DNA of 64,000 nt from Martelella lutilitoris (GCF_016598595.1 NZ_CP066786.1:4209501-4273500), one strand, 5' to 3'. Numbered from the stretch's first letter, positions 26,428-36,024 are shown. Numbers and translations are program-made. Notes: generated by a model from the sequence alone, not told the origin.

Positions 26428-26490
26428 GGCCAGCCGGATTTCTCTAACTGGAAAAAAGATTTCCTTTTCGAGATATGAAGGACCTCCCGA

Positions 26491-27528
26491 ATGCCGCACT
26501 CCAAGTCTCTTCTCCAGGCCGGCGCGCTTGCCGCGCTGTTCTGCCTGCCTGTCTTTTCGGCCCAGGCTCAGGAAACCTTCGTCGTTTCCAACTGGGGTTA
26601 TTCCAACGATTTCTATGAGCCCTTCATTTTCGAGCCTTTCGAAAAGGAACACAATGTCAGGATCGTCACGGAGACCGGCGGCGCTCCCGAGCGGCTCAAC
26701 AAGGCGCGCATTCGCGGCGGCGTCGACGTCATCCTGCTGACCGACAAGTTCTCCCAGATCGGCATCAATCAGGGCGCTTTCGAGACGATCGACTCCTCCA
26801 AGCTCTCCAACTTCGATGAACTCTACGATGCCGCGAAGAACCCGCAGGGCGAGTACGGCCCGGCCTATACCTTCGGCCGCTATGGCATCGTTTATGACAA
26901 GACCCGCACCGACACGCCGATCACATCCTGGTGCGATCTGTGGCGCGACGACTTCGCCGGCGCCATCGCCATGCCGGCCTTCAACACGACCGGCGGCCCG
27001 CTGACGGTGATGATGGCCGGAAAATGCGCCGGTTCCGACGCCTTCGAGGATCCGGATACCGCCTTCGCCAAGATGGCCGAGCTGAAGCCGAACATCGTCA
27101 AGACCTTCTCCTCGGGCTCGGAGCTCACCAATCTGCTTTCGACCGGCGAGGCCTTTATCGGCCTTGCGCAGGACTATGCATTTCCGGCGATCCAGGCCGC
27201 CAACCCGAATATCGGCTGGGCCGAGCTTTCGGAAGGCGATTTCCGGATGATGAACACCTACAACATCCCGAAGAACGCGAAGCACAAGGAACTGGCGCTC
27301 GCCTTCATCGATTGCTCGATTTCGATGCAGGCACAGAAGGATGCGGCGATCGAACTGGTCAGCGGTTCCGGCCCGGTCAACAAGACCGTGGAGCTGACGC
27401 CTGAACAGGCATCCCAGCTCGTCTATGGCGAAAAGGCCGTACTCAGCATGCAGCCGACGCCCTACGACAAACTTCTCGACGTCAATGACGACTGGGAGCG
27501 CCGCTGGAACGAAGTCTTCGGGCGCTGA
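26491..27528 (+). CDS. Polyamine-type ABC transporter, solute-binding protein
   Basis: The 345-residue periplasmic protein of the PotD/PotF (type-II, SBP_bac_8-like) family has a signal peptide at residues 1-26 (ending SAQA). ETFVVSNWGYSNDFYEPFI begins the mature fold, with GPAYTFGRYGIVYDK and FALAFIDCS-like regions following. AAGGA precedes the ATG. It heads a potABCD-like operon, but the enzymes downstream act on carbamoyl and amino compounds, so the ligand need not be a polyamine. Confidence 0.85.
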   Translation: MPHSKSLLQAGALAALFCLPVFSAQAQETFVVSNWGYSNDFYEPFIFEPFEKEHNVRIVTETGGAPERLNKARIRGGVDVILLTDKFSQIGINQGAFETIDSSKLSNFDELYDAAKNPQGEYGPAYTFGRYGIVYDKTRTDTPITSWCDLWRDDFAGAIAMPAFNTTGGPLTVMMAGKCAGSDAFEDPDTAFAKMAELKPNIVKTFSSGSELTNLLSTGEAFIGLAQDYAFPAIQAANPNIGWAELSEGDFRMMNTYNIPKNAKHKELALAFIDCSISMQAQKDAAIELVSGSGPVNKTVELTPEQASQLVYGEKAVLSMQPTPYDKLLDVNDDWERRWNEVFGR

Positions 27529-27539
27529 CGGAATCCAAA

Positions 27540-28400
27540 TTGTCGTCCCGCGTCTCCATCGTGCAGCGCCTCAGCGCGCTTGGCCCGTGGTTGCTGGTTC
27601 TGCCGGCAACCGCGGTTCTGCTTTTCATCCTGATCATTCCGGTCGCGGGCACCCTTGCCGAAAGCTTCTCCAATCCGGCCGGATTGTTCGCCAACTACCG
27701 GGATTTCTTCGCCGACAGCTATAACCGCACCGTAATGGTCCGCTCCTTCCGCATCGCCTTCCTGTCGACGCTGACCGCGCTCATCCTCGGCTTCGGCGGC
27801 GCCTACATGATCGCCAATTCTTCACAAGGTCTGAAGCGCGTCCTGCTGATCCTTTCGGTGTTCCCGCTGCTGACGAGCGTGGTCGTCCGTTCCTTTTCGT
27901 TCATGGCGATCCTCGGGCGCAACGGTGTGGTCAATACCGCGCTGATGAAGCTCGGCATTATCAGCGAACCCCTCGAAATGCTGTTCACGCAGGGCGCCGT
28001 GATTGCCGGTCTCGCCTATCTGTTCACGCCGCTGATGATCCTGTCGCTCGTCGGCGTACTCGAGAACATTGAGGATGACCTTTATCTCGCGGCCGGCTCG
28101 CTCGGCGCCGCGCCGGTCGCCGTCTTCTTCCAGGTGACGCTGCCGCTGGCCGTGCCCGGCATGATCGTCGGCTCTGTTCTGGTGTTCACCGGGTCGCTCG
28201 CCACCTTCGTGACGCCGACGCTTCTCGGCGGCGAGCCGCAGATGACGCTGGCAACGCTGCTGTACCAGAAGGCGATGATCTCGATCGACTGGGGGGTGGC
28301 CAACACCATCGCCGCGATCATGATGGGAACCGCGATCTTCTGCGTCGTCGTGCTCGGCACCATTGCCGGCAGGATTTCTGCACGGAGGGCAGTGCATTGA
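27540..28400 (+). CDS. Polyamine-type ABC transporter permease (PotB-like)
   Basis: The 286-residue inner-membrane permease has about six helices and the ATPase-contact EAA-type loop LYLAAGSLGAAPVAVFFQVTLPLAVPG. It starts with TTG, 11 bp after the binding-protein stop. Its stop overlaps the next permease start by 4 bp (TTGA). Confidence 0.88.
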   Translation: MSSRVSIVQRLSALGPWLLVLPATAVLLFILIIPVAGTLAESFSNPAGLFANYRDFFADSYNRTVMVRSFRIAFLSTLTALILGFGGAYMIANSSQGLKRVLLILSVFPLLTSVVVRSFSFMAILGRNGVVNTALMKLGIISEPLEMLFTQGAVIAGLAYLFTPLMILSLVGVLENIEDDLYLAAGSLGAAPVAVFFQVTLPLAVPGMIVGSVLVFTGSLATFVTPTLLGGEPQMTLATLLYQKAMISIDWGVANTIAAIMMGTAIFCVVVLGTIAGRISARRAVH

Positions 28401-29188
28401 CCGGACGCCGCATTCATCCACTGTCAAAACTGTTCGGCTGGCTGGTCATTCTGTTCCTGGCGGGGCCGATCGTGATCGTCATCGGCACGTCCGTGTCCGA
28501 TACGCCCTTTCTTGCCTTCCCGCCGCAGGGCTTCACGCTCAAATGGTATGCCAATGTGTTCAACCACAGCGGCTTTCTCGATACATTCATCATATCGATG
28601 CAGGTGGCCATTGGCGGCACGCTGATCGCTCTCGTCACCGGTCTGGCGGCGGCCTACGCGTTGACGCGGTACAGGATGAAGATCCCCGGCTGGTACGGCT
28701 CGGTGTTCTTCCTGCCGTTCTTCATCCCGGAAATCGTCTTCGGCTTTTCGCTCCTGAAGACGCTGATCGTCCAGTTTCAACTGCCGATCCTGCCGTCGCT
28801 CATCCTCGGCCACGCGATCCTGTGCCTGCCCTATATGGTGCGGGTGATCGGGGCGAGCCTTGCAGGCTTCGACTTCTCCATCCAGGAGGCCGCCATCAGC
28901 CTCGGCATGCATCCGGTCAAGGCCTTCTGGACCATCGTCCTGCCCAATATCCGCTCGGGCGTGATTGCCGGCATGGTGCTCGCCTTCATCACCTCGCTGA
29001 ATGATATGGCCGTGGCGCTGTTCCTGACAGGGCCCGGCATCTCGACGCTGCCGATCGAGGTCTTCACTTACGTGCAGCAGTTTTTCGATCCGACCGTCAG
29101 CGCCGTATCCGTGCTGCTGATGGGCGTCACCATTCTCGTCATGATGCTGATCGAGCGCAGCCTCGGTCTGTCGAAGACCGTTCAATAG
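28397..29188 (+). CDS. Polyamine-type ABC transporter permease (PotC-like)
   Basis: The 263-residue permease has six hydrophobic segments and the EAA loop IQEAAISLGMHPVKAFWTIVLPNIRSG. It starts with TTG overlapping the upstream stop; GGAGG lies 8 nt before, so TTG is well supported. It pairs with the PotB-like protein. Confidence 0.88.
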   Translation: MTGRRIHPLSKLFGWLVILFLAGPIVIVIGTSVSDTPFLAFPPQGFTLKWYANVFNHSGFLDTFIISMQVAIGGTLIALVTGLAAAYALTRYRMKIPGWYGSVFFLPFFIPEIVFGFSLLKTLIVQFQLPILPSLILGHAILCLPYMVRVIGASLAGFDFSIQEAAISLGMHPVKAFWTIVLPNIRSGVIAGMVLAFITSLNDMAVALFLTGPGISTLPIEVFTYVQQFFDPTVSAVSVLLMGVTILVMMLIERSLGLSKTVQ

Positions 29189-29196
29189 GAGTTTCC

Positions 29197-30273
29197 ATGG
29201 CTGAGAACGCCGTCATCCTGAACAATGTCACCGCCCATTACGGCGCGACGCAGGTCCTGCACGGGCTGGACCTTTCCGTCGGCGAGGGCGAACTCGTGTC
29301 GCTTCTGGGCTCGAGCGGCTGCGGCAAGACCACCACGCTGCGGCTGCTCGCCGGCTTCCTGCAACCGACGGACGGGCAGATTTCGGTTGCCGGGCGCGAT
29401 GTCACCGGCCTGCCGCCGCACAAGCGCGATGCCGGAATCGTGTTCCAGAACTATGCGCTGTTCCCGCATCTGACCGTCGCCGAGAATGTCGGCTTCGGGC
29501 TGAAGCAGCGCAAGGTGGCGCCCGCCGAGCAGCAGAAACGCGTGGCCGGCATGCTGGAACGCGTCGGGCTTTCGAGCTTTGCCGACCGCCTTCCGGCTGC
29601 CCTTTCCGGCGGCCAGCGCCAGCGTGTCGCCGTCGCCCGCGCACTCGCCATCGACCCGCCGCTCCTGATGTTCGACGAGCCGCTTTCCAACCTCGATGCC
29701 AAGCTGCGCGTCGACATGCGCGTCGAAATCCGCGAATTGCAGAAGGCCAACGGCCGCACCGCCATCTATGTGACCCACGACCAGGAAGAGGCCTTTTCCA
29801 TTTCCGACCGCGTGGCGATCATGAACGCCGGCAACATCGTCCAGCTCGATACGCCGGAAGTGCTTTACACCCGCCCGGTCAACGCCTTCGTCGCCCGCTT
29901 CGTCGGCTTCGACAACCTGATCGCCATGCGCGTCATCGCCCGCGATGGCGCGATGGCGACGGCCGAGCTTGAAGGCGGCGAGCGGATCGACCTTGATGAG
30001 ACCGAGACCGGTCCGTTACCGGAGCGCTTCGTCATCGGCGCCCGCCCGGAAGGCCTGACCCTGACGGATGCGGGCAATGCCAATGCGATTGCCGGAAAGA
30101 CCCATATGCGCTCCTATCTCGGCCGCGCCTACCAGTACAAGATCGAGACCGCCACGGGCATTCTGGTCGCCAATGGCCCGCTCTCCAACCCGATCGAAGC
30201 CGAGCGGAATGTCGGCCTTGCCTTCGATTTCGCCCATTGCTGCATTCTGGACGACGAAGGGCAGACGCCATGA
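29197..30273 (+). CDS. Polyamine-type ABC transporter, ATP-binding protein (PotA-like)
   Basis: The 358-residue ATPase has Walker A LGSSGCGKTT, signature LSGGQRQRVAVARAL, Walker B LLMFDEPLSNLDAKLR and the switch His in VTHDQEEA. A C-terminal TOBE domain (from about residue 270) is present, as usual for PotA. AGGAG precedes the ATG. The stop overlaps the hydrolase start (ATGA). Confidence 0.92.
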   Translation: MAENAVILNNVTAHYGATQVLHGLDLSVGEGELVSLLGSSGCGKTTTLRLLAGFLQPTDGQISVAGRDVTGLPPHKRDAGIVFQNYALFPHLTVAENVGFGLKQRKVAPAEQQKRVAGMLERVGLSSFADRLPAALSGGQRQRVAVARALAIDPPLLMFDEPLSNLDAKLRVDMRVEIRELQKANGRTAIYVTHDQEEAFSISDRVAIMNAGNIVQLDTPEVLYTRPVNAFVARFVGFDNLIAMRVIARDGAMATAELEGGERIDLDETETGPLPERFVIGARPEGLTLTDAGNANAIAGKTHMRSYLGRAYQYKIETATGILVANGPLSNPIEAERNVGLAFDFAHCCILDDEGQTP

Positions 30274-31202
30274 GCCGGTCGATTGTCGCCGCCGCAGCCC
30301 AGATGGGCCCGATCGCCCGCTCAGACACCCGCAAGGCCGTTGTCGAACGCCTGATCGCCCTTCTTGGCGAGGCTGCCGCCAGAGGCGCGGAGCTCGTCAT
30401 CTTTCCGGAACTGACGCTGACGACCTTCTTTCCGCGCTGGCACATGACCGACCCGGATGAAATCGACGCCTTTTACGAGACGGAGATGCCGGGGCCGGAC
30501 ACACGGCCTCTGTTTGAAGCTGCCAAACGGCTGAAGATCGGTTTTTACCTCGGTTATGCGGAACTGGCCATCGAAAACGGCGTGAAGCACCGCTACAACA
30601 CCGCCATCCTCATCGACAGGAATGGCGAGATCGTCGGCAAATACCGCAAGATCCACCTGCCGGGCTGGGACAGGCCGCAGCCGGACATGGTCTCGCAGCA
30701 TCTGGAAAAATACTATTTCGAGCCCGGCAATCTCGGCTTCAACGTCTTCGAGACCATGGGAACGCGCATCGGCATGGCGATCTGCAACGACCGCCGCTGG
30801 CCGGAGACCTATCGGGTCATGGCGCTGAAGGGCTCGGAAATGATCCTCGTCGGCTACAACACGCCCGACGACCATACCGGCGATTTCGATTTCGACAGCC
30901 TGACCCAGTTCCACAACCAGCTTTCCCTCCAGGCCGGCGCCTACCAGAATTCAAACTGGGTCGTTGCCACGGCAAAGGCGGGGCATGAGGAAGGTTCCAA
31001 CCTGATCGGCCAGTCGATGATCGTGGCGCCTTCCGGCCAGATCGTCGCCATGGCAACCTCAACCGCCGACGAGGTAATCGTGGCGAAATGCGATCTCGAC
31101 ATGGCGGCCCTTTACCGCAAGACGATTTTCGACTTCGCCCGCCACCGCGAACCGGAAGCCTACCGGCTGATCGTCGAGACCAGGGGACCGGTAACAGGCT
31201 GA
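30270..31202 (+). CDS. N-carbamoyl-D-amino-acid hydrolase-like nitrilase-superfamily enzyme
   Basis: The 310-residue enzyme is close to Agrobacterium D-carbamoylase in length and sequence, and its catalytic triad falls at the same numbers: Glu47 (FPELTL), Lys127 (YRKIHL), Cys172 (AICNDRRWPE). It should hydrolyse an N-carbamoyl-D-amino acid, or a related ureido compound, to amine, CO2 and ammonia. It is coupled to the transporter, which suggests that the imported solute is a ureido or hydantoin derivative. No D-hydantoinase lies in this operon, though an adenine-deaminase-like amidohydrolase does. Confidence 0.85.
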   Translation: MSRSIVAAAAQMGPIARSDTRKAVVERLIALLGEAAARGAELVIFPELTLTTFFPRWHMTDPDEIDAFYETEMPGPDTRPLFEAAKRLKIGFYLGYAELAIENGVKHRYNTAILIDRNGEIVGKYRKIHLPGWDRPQPDMVSQHLEKYYFEPGNLGFNVFETMGTRIGMAICNDRRWPETYRVMALKGSEMILVGYNTPDDHTGDFDFDSLTQFHNQLSLQAGAYQNSNWVVATAKAGHEEGSNLIGQSMIVAPSGQIVAMATSTADEVIVAKCDLDMAALYRKTIFDFARHREPEAYRLIVETRGPVTG

Positions 31203-31237
31203 GCGCGTGACAGATTTATCGAGTGGGGGAGAGAGAG

Positions 31238-31870
31238 TTGATTGAGCCGGACACAGCGGAAAAGAGCGAGCAGAACGAGACAAGCTCTGTTTCCCGCCTC
31301 CTGTCGGAGCTGCGCCGCGAAAACGGCTGGACGCTTGCCGAGCTTTCAAGGCGCACCGGCGTTTCGATTTCGGCGCTTTCCAAGATCGAGAACGGCCAGA
31401 GCCAACCCGCCTATTCCGTGCTGACGCGACTCGCGGGCGGGCTCGGCCTCGACTTTGCCGACCTTCTGGAGGGCCGGTCAACCCGCCCGCGTTTCGCCCG
31501 CGCGGCCCGCACCATCAATCGCCGGGGGGAGGGCAAGCGGCTTGAGAACGACATGGGCGTCTACCGCCTGCTTTCCACCGAGCTTGCCGACAAGGCCCTG
31601 ACGCCAATGGTGATCGACATCCCGCCGCGCGCAGACAATTCCGAGCCTGCTCGCAGCGCCCACAGCGGCGAGGAATTCGTCTATGTGCTCGCAGGCGACG
31701 TGATCTTCGAGATGGCCCCTTATGCGCCGGTCATCCTCGCCGAGGGCGACACCGTCTATTTCGACGCGGCATCGGAGCACGGTTTCTATTCCGCCGGCCC
31801 CGGCAATGCCCGCATTCTGTCCATCTGCTATTCCGGCTCCGGCGAGGCGCCGGACCACCTCACGGTGTGA
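31238..31870 (+). CDS. XRE-family regulator with C-terminal cupin domain
   Basis: The 210-residue regulator has a helix-turn-helix at residues 18-72 (LRRENGWTLAELSRRTGVSI, LSKIENGQSQPAYSVL). A cupin sensor domain follows (SGEEFVYVLAGDVIFEM, EGDTVYFDAASEHGFYSAGP). TTG 31238 is chosen because GGGGAG lies 6 nt upstream; GTG 31223 would leave no ribosome site. The family often governs amine and polyamine catabolism. Its stop overlaps the next gene by 4 bp, so it is part of the operon and may regulate it. Confidence 0.87.
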   Translation: MIEPDTAEKSEQNETSSVSRLLSELRRENGWTLAELSRRTGVSISALSKIENGQSQPAYSVLTRLAGGLGLDFADLLEGRSTRPRFARAARTINRRGEGKRLENDMGVYRLLSTELADKALTPMVIDIPPRADNSEPARSAHSGEEFVYVLAGDVIFEMAPYAPVILAEGDTVYFDAASEHGFYSAGPGNARILSICYSGSGEAPDHLTV

Positions 31871-33714
31871 TCATGATCGATGCAAAATCCGAAGTCCGGC
31901 TGCGCCAGCGGCTGACCCTTGTCGCGCTTGGAAAGGCGCCGGCCGACCGTATCCTGCGTGTCGGCAGGCTGCTCGACACCGCAACCCGCACATGGGCCGA
32001 CCGTCAGGAGATCGTCATCGCCGGCGACCGGATCGCCTATGTCGGGCCCGCCGGGTCGTGGCCGGGAACCTGCGATGTCATTGACGAGCGCCCCGACCTG
32101 ATGGCCGTTCCCGGGCTCGGCGAAGTGCACAAGCATATCGAAAGCTCGCATCTGACGCCGGAATGGGAGGCCGCGCTGGTGATGCCGCGCGGCAATACCT
32201 GGACCTGCGAGGCGAGCCACGAATTCTCCAATGTGCGCGGCGCGAAGACGCTCGATTTCTGGTTGACGGCGCGCCAGCACGGATCGCCGCTGAAGATCTT
32301 TCCGCTTCCGGGTTCCGCCGTGCCGCCGACGGCCTATGAACATGGCGGCGGCTATCTCGGCCATGACGAGCAGCGCGACTTCATGGCCGGCAGCCTGATG
32401 GTCGCGGGCCTCGACGAGGTGATGGACTGGCCGGCGGTCTGGAACCCGGAAAACGGGTCCCACGAACGGCTCTGGGGCATGATCGAGGCCACCTTCGCCG
32501 CCCGCGGCGTCGTCGAGGGCCATGCCGCGGGCATCCGGGACCTGCCAACGATCAATGCCTTTGCCGCCGCAGGTCTGGCATCCGACCATGAGGCGTGGAC
32601 GGCGGACGAATTCTGGGACAAGCTCACCCACGGGCTGTTTGCGGAGCTCCGGCCCCATTCCATGCCCGATGTGATCAGGGGGCTCCTGGAACGCGGTCTT
32701 GCCGACTGGTCGCAGATCGCCTTCGCCACCGACGACCGGTCTGCGTCCGAGACGCTCCAGAAAGGCGCGACCGATTACAATGTACGCCTTGCGATCCAGT
32801 CCGGCCTTGCGCCCGAAATCGCCATTCAGTGCGTCACCATCAACCCGGCACGGCACATGCGGCTCACGCCCTGGGTCGGCACAATCGCGCCCGGCCGGTT
32901 TGCCGATATCGTGCTTCTGTCGAACCTTGAAAGCTTCGAGATTGCCGAAGTCTGGGCCGACGGAAAACAGGTCTCCCGCGGCAAGGACTACATTCTTCCC
33001 GTCCCTGCAATCGACTGGCCGGACTGGGCCCGCGACACGGTCAATACCGGCGGAACTTTCGAGGCCGCCGACTTCGCAATTCCTGCCGAGGCCGGTCGCC
33101 ATATGATGACGGCGGCGGTGCTGCGCCCGTTCCACTGGGAAGACGATTTCCTGACCTATGAGCTGCCGGTGGAGGGCGGTCTGGTACAGCGTGATACGGC
33201 ACGCAACATCACCAAATTCGCGATCGTGGACCGGTTTTCGGGGAAAAAATCCGTCTCGAAAATGTTCTGGGCCGGCACGGGACCGAAAACGCCGGACTGC
33301 GCGCTGGCGAGCACACTTGCCCATGACAAGCACAACATCTGGTGCGTCGGCTCCTCCGATCAGGCAATGGCGACGGCCGTCAATGCGCTGATTGAAACCG
33401 GCGGCGGCTGGGCGCTAGTGCGCGACAACAGTGTGGTCGCCACCGTGCGCTACGAGATCGCCGGGCTGATGTCGCAACGCTCCGCCGAAGACCTCGATGC
33501 CGACATGCAGAAGCTCTATGCGGAAGGCGAAAAGATCGAATGGATGTACGAGCCGTCCTCCTCGCCCCGCTGGTGGGCCGGCTTCCCCGAACGCCTCGCC
33601 TTCGCGACGCTGACCTGCGCGCCCTGGCGCTGGGTTCTGGTCGCGCCGTCGGATTATGCGCCGGAGGGGCTCGTCAATGTGGCGACGGGCGAAACGCACA
33701 GGATCGTCTGGTAA
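31867..33714 (+). CDS. Adenine-deaminase-like amidohydrolase
   Basis: The 615-residue amidohydrolase-superfamily protein has the architecture of adenine deaminase. An N-terminal half beta-barrel is followed by the metal site VPGLGEVHKHIESSHLTP (HxH), EASHEFSNVRG, VVEGHAAGIR, FATDDRSASE (late Asp) and a C-terminal cyclic domain. In true Ade the motif reads DGHxHIESS; the Glu-Val in place of Asp-Gly suggests another substrate. The GTG at 31867 overlaps the upstream stop; ATG 31873 is equally possible. It may deaminate or ring-open a purine or related heterocycle taken up by the transporter. Confidence 0.75.
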   Translation: MIMIDAKSEVRLRQRLTLVALGKAPADRILRVGRLLDTATRTWADRQEIVIAGDRIAYVGPAGSWPGTCDVIDERPDLMAVPGLGEVHKHIESSHLTPEWEAALVMPRGNTWTCEASHEFSNVRGAKTLDFWLTARQHGSPLKIFPLPGSAVPPTAYEHGGGYLGHDEQRDFMAGSLMVAGLDEVMDWPAVWNPENGSHERLWGMIEATFAARGVVEGHAAGIRDLPTINAFAAAGLASDHEAWTADEFWDKLTHGLFAELRPHSMPDVIRGLLERGLADWSQIAFATDDRSASETLQKGATDYNVRLAIQSGLAPEIAIQCVTINPARHMRLTPWVGTIAPGRFADIVLLSNLESFEIAEVWADGKQVSRGKDYILPVPAIDWPDWARDTVNTGGTFEAADFAIPAEAGRHMMTAAVLRPFHWEDDFLTYELPVEGGLVQRDTARNITKFAIVDRFSGKKSVSKMFWAGTGPKTPDCALASTLAHDKHNIWCVGSSDQAMATAVNALIETGGGWALVRDNSVVATVRYEIAGLMSQRSAEDLDADMQKLYAEGEKIEWMYEPSSSPRWWAGFPERLAFATLTCAPWRWVLVAPSDYAPEGLVNVATGETHRIVW

Positions 33715-33718
33715 GGCC

Positions 33719-34876
33719 ATGAGCATCACTGCAGAAACCGCCGGCCGTCCGGCATTTTCTGGCGCCGACCGGCTCGAAACGCCCTCGGTCGTTGTCGACG
33801 CGACGCGCCTGAAAGCCAATATCGCGCGCATGCAAGCGATTGCCGCAGACGGCGGCGTTGCGCTTCATCCGCATATCAAGACGCATAAATCGCTGGCGAT
33901 TGCCGGCCTGCAGCGCGATGCCGGCGCCAGCGGCGTGACGGCCTCGCATCCCGGCGAGGCGGCCGTCTTCATCCGCGCCGGCTTCTCGCCGGTCACACTC
34001 GCCTATCCGCTGGTGCGCCCGGAACCGGCGGCCCGCCTTCTCACGCTTGCCGGCGCGCACGGCGTCCAGGTCCGCTTCATCGCCGACAGCATGACGGGAC
34101 TGGAAGCACTGGAGGCCGGCGCCGCAAAGGCCGGACAGACGGCCGACGTCTTCATCAAGGTCGATGTCGGCCTGCATCGCTGCGGTGTCGATCCTCTCGC
34201 CGAAACCGGCATCGCGCTGGCGCAACGGCTTGATGCTTCCCGGTTGGCGTTCTGCGGGCTCCTGTCCCATGCCGGCCAGGCCTATGGCGCCGGCGATGTG
34301 GATGGCATCCGCACGGTGGCCGCCACGGAGCGGCGCATTCTTCTCGACCTCAAGGAGAGGCTCCGGCGCCACGGCATCGAAGTGCCGCTGATTTCGGTCG
34401 GCAGCACGCCGTCCCTCATCGCCAATGACGGTTTCGATGGCATCGATGAAGTCCGGCCGGGCAATTACGTCTTCTACGACATGACCGCCGTCCGCCTCGG
34501 CATCGTCGGACGCGATAGCCTGTCACTCGCCGTTTCGGCGACGATTATCTCGAAAAACCGCGATTATTACATTATTGACGCCGGTTCGAAGACGCTGAGC
34601 TCCGATCTCGGCGCGCACAGTACGGGCTCTGGCACAGGCTTCGGCGAGGCGTGGAGCGCAGATCTTGATCGGCCGCTTTCCGTCGAAAAGCTGTCGGAGG
34701 AGCATGGCATGGTCGCGCGCAAGAGCAGCGACCTTGAAATCGGCCAGCGCCTGCTGATCTATCCCAACCACGCCTGTGTCGTCATCAATCTCGCGCCCTG
34801 CATGCTCTTGCTCGAAGGCGGCGCGGCGTCGCCGCTTGCTGTCGATGCCAGACGCGGGCCGGCGATCGCCTCCTGA
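33719..34876 (+). CDS. Fold-type III PLP enzyme, D-threonine aldolase / D-serine dehydratase-like
   Basis: The 385-residue enzyme has an alanine-racemase-type N-terminal domain. The PLP lysine is probably Lys54 in HPHIKTHKS. C-terminal YPNHACVVINL supplies the His-x-Cys metal ligands of the DSD1 / D-threonine aldolase family. GLLSHAGQAYG and VGSTPSLI are conserved in this group. It would act on a D-hydroxyamino acid. With a D-carbamoylase upstream, the operon could turn an N-carbamoyl-D-hydroxyamino acid into glycine plus aldehyde or a keto acid. It is the last gene of the operon. Confidence 0.85.
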   Translation: MSITAETAGRPAFSGADRLETPSVVVDATRLKANIARMQAIAADGGVALHPHIKTHKSLAIAGLQRDAGASGVTASHPGEAAVFIRAGFSPVTLAYPLVRPEPAARLLTLAGAHGVQVRFIADSMTGLEALEAGAAKAGQTADVFIKVDVGLHRCGVDPLAETGIALAQRLDASRLAFCGLLSHAGQAYGAGDVDGIRTVAATERRILLDLKERLRRHGIEVPLISVGSTPSLIANDGFDGIDEVRPGNYVFYDMTAVRLGIVGRDSLSLAVSATIISKNRDYYIIDAGSKTLSSDLGAHSTGSGTGFGEAWSADLDRPLSVEKLSEEHGMVARKSSDLEIGQRLLIYPNHACVVINLAPCMLLLEGGAASPLAVDARRGPAIAS

Positions 34877-35034
34877 TATTACGAAGGTCACGCGCCGGAT
34901 ACGACGTATCGTGCAGCGGGCCGGTCATCATGCCGGCGCGAACGCCCCGGCCTGTGCGCGTTAAGATTTCAGTACATAACATTTGACATTTCCTGAACAG
35001 GATTCAAACATGTTTCCAGCAGGAGATCGCGCGG

Positions 35035-35862
35035 ATGTATGACGATAATTCCCCGTTTTCACCCGGGACCCGAAAGCCCGAAGCGCTGAAGCCCGTGCAG
35101 AAAGCGGCCTTCGCCGAAGAAAGGCTGATGCAGGCCATTCTATGGTGCGAGCTTGAGCCGGGGCTGATGATCGCCGAGGCAACGCTTGCGACACGCTTCG
35201 GCCTTGGCCGGGCGGCAACCCGTGTGGCCCTGGCGAAGCTTTCCACACTGGGTTTCATGCTGCCGATCCCGCGCGAGGGCTGGCGGGTGCTGCCGATGAG
35301 CGGCGCGCTTGTGGGACAGGTTGTCGACGCCCGTCGCATGGCCGAGCCGGCGCTGGCGACGCTTGCGGTCGACCGCGGAAAAAATGCGCGCCTGTTCGAG
35401 CTTGCCGGAATGATCGAGGCGGCGGGCGCTGCGGCGGAGGATGCGGCGCGCAGCACGTGCAGCGGCTACGAACGGCGTTTCCGCACCGAGCTCGCCTCCG
35501 GGCTCAATCCTTTCGTCGCCGGTTTCGTGGAGCGGCTCTGGGACCATTCGGACCGGATCGTCCGCTTCTTCGAGAGCGAGGGCGCAACGCCGATGCCGCC
35601 GCTGAAAGCCGCGGCCATTGCCCGCGCCCTCGATGCCGGCCTCACCGATGAGGTCCGCACGCTTCTCGATGAGGCGATCGACCAGTTCAGAACCTTTGCC
35701 GGCAACGCGCTCTTGAACAACCGGAGCGAACTGGCACTGGACGGAGGCTCCAAACCTCGGGAGAAAACGTCGACACAAAGACAATATGACGGTTCTCTCA
35801 AACAAGGTACAGACCGCGCGGCCTCCCGCGGCTTGACCGTCAGCAAGGGGAACAGTTCATGA
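35035..35862 (+). CDS. GntR-family regulator (FCD-like)
   Basis: The 275-residue regulator has an N-terminal winged helix (residues 20-90; AEATLATRFGLGRAATRVALAKLSTLG as a variant HTH) and an all-helical FCD-like ligand domain. The last 40 residues are Ser/Lys-rich and look disordered. It precedes a dipeptide-type ABC operon and probably controls it. Its stop overlaps a start codon (ATGA at 35859) of a short frame that looks like a truncated gene. Confidence 0.78.
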   Translation: MYDDNSPFSPGTRKPEALKPVQKAAFAEERLMQAILWCELEPGLMIAEATLATRFGLGRAATRVALAKLSTLGFMLPIPREGWRVLPMSGALVGQVVDARRMAEPALATLAVDRGKNARLFELAGMIEAAGAAAEDAARSTCSGYERRFRTELASGLNPFVAGFVERLWDHSDRIVRFFESEGATPMPPLKAAAIARALDAGLTDEVRTLLDEAIDQFRTFAGNALLNNRSELALDGGSKPREKTSTQRQYDGSLKQGTDRAASRGLTVSKGNSS

Positions 35863-36024
35863 CCTATGTATCCGGCATGGCGCCGCACCGCGCCCGCTCT
35901 TTCGCGGCTCGACCAGGCCGCCACCATACCGGCGCTGCAGGCGACCTCGGGCAAAAGCGTGTCGCCCAACCGCATGAGCCGGTCGGAACAGTCTTTGCGG
36001 CAGCGCTTCGATTGCCGTTTTGAT
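35859..36024 (+). pseudogene. Possible truncated gene after the GntR regulator
   Basis: ATG 35859 overlaps the GntR stop (ATGA) and follows AAGGGG by 9 nt, the normal arrangement for a coupled gene. The frame begins MTYVSGMAPHRARSFAA and ends after only about 54 codons, just before repeat R1. The stretch keeps high GC and coding-like composition, but no family is recognisable. I infer a gene that lost most of its length. Confidence 0.35.

Noticed and set aside
24984..26447. A 487-codon plus-strand frame opposite the TIM-barrel gene
   Set aside because: The minus strand has the better start, ribosome site and folded-protein pattern, and an operator at its promoter.
31828..33333. A 501-codon minus-strand frame opposite the adenine-deaminase-like gene
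   Set aside because: Antisense shadow without motifs or ribosome site.
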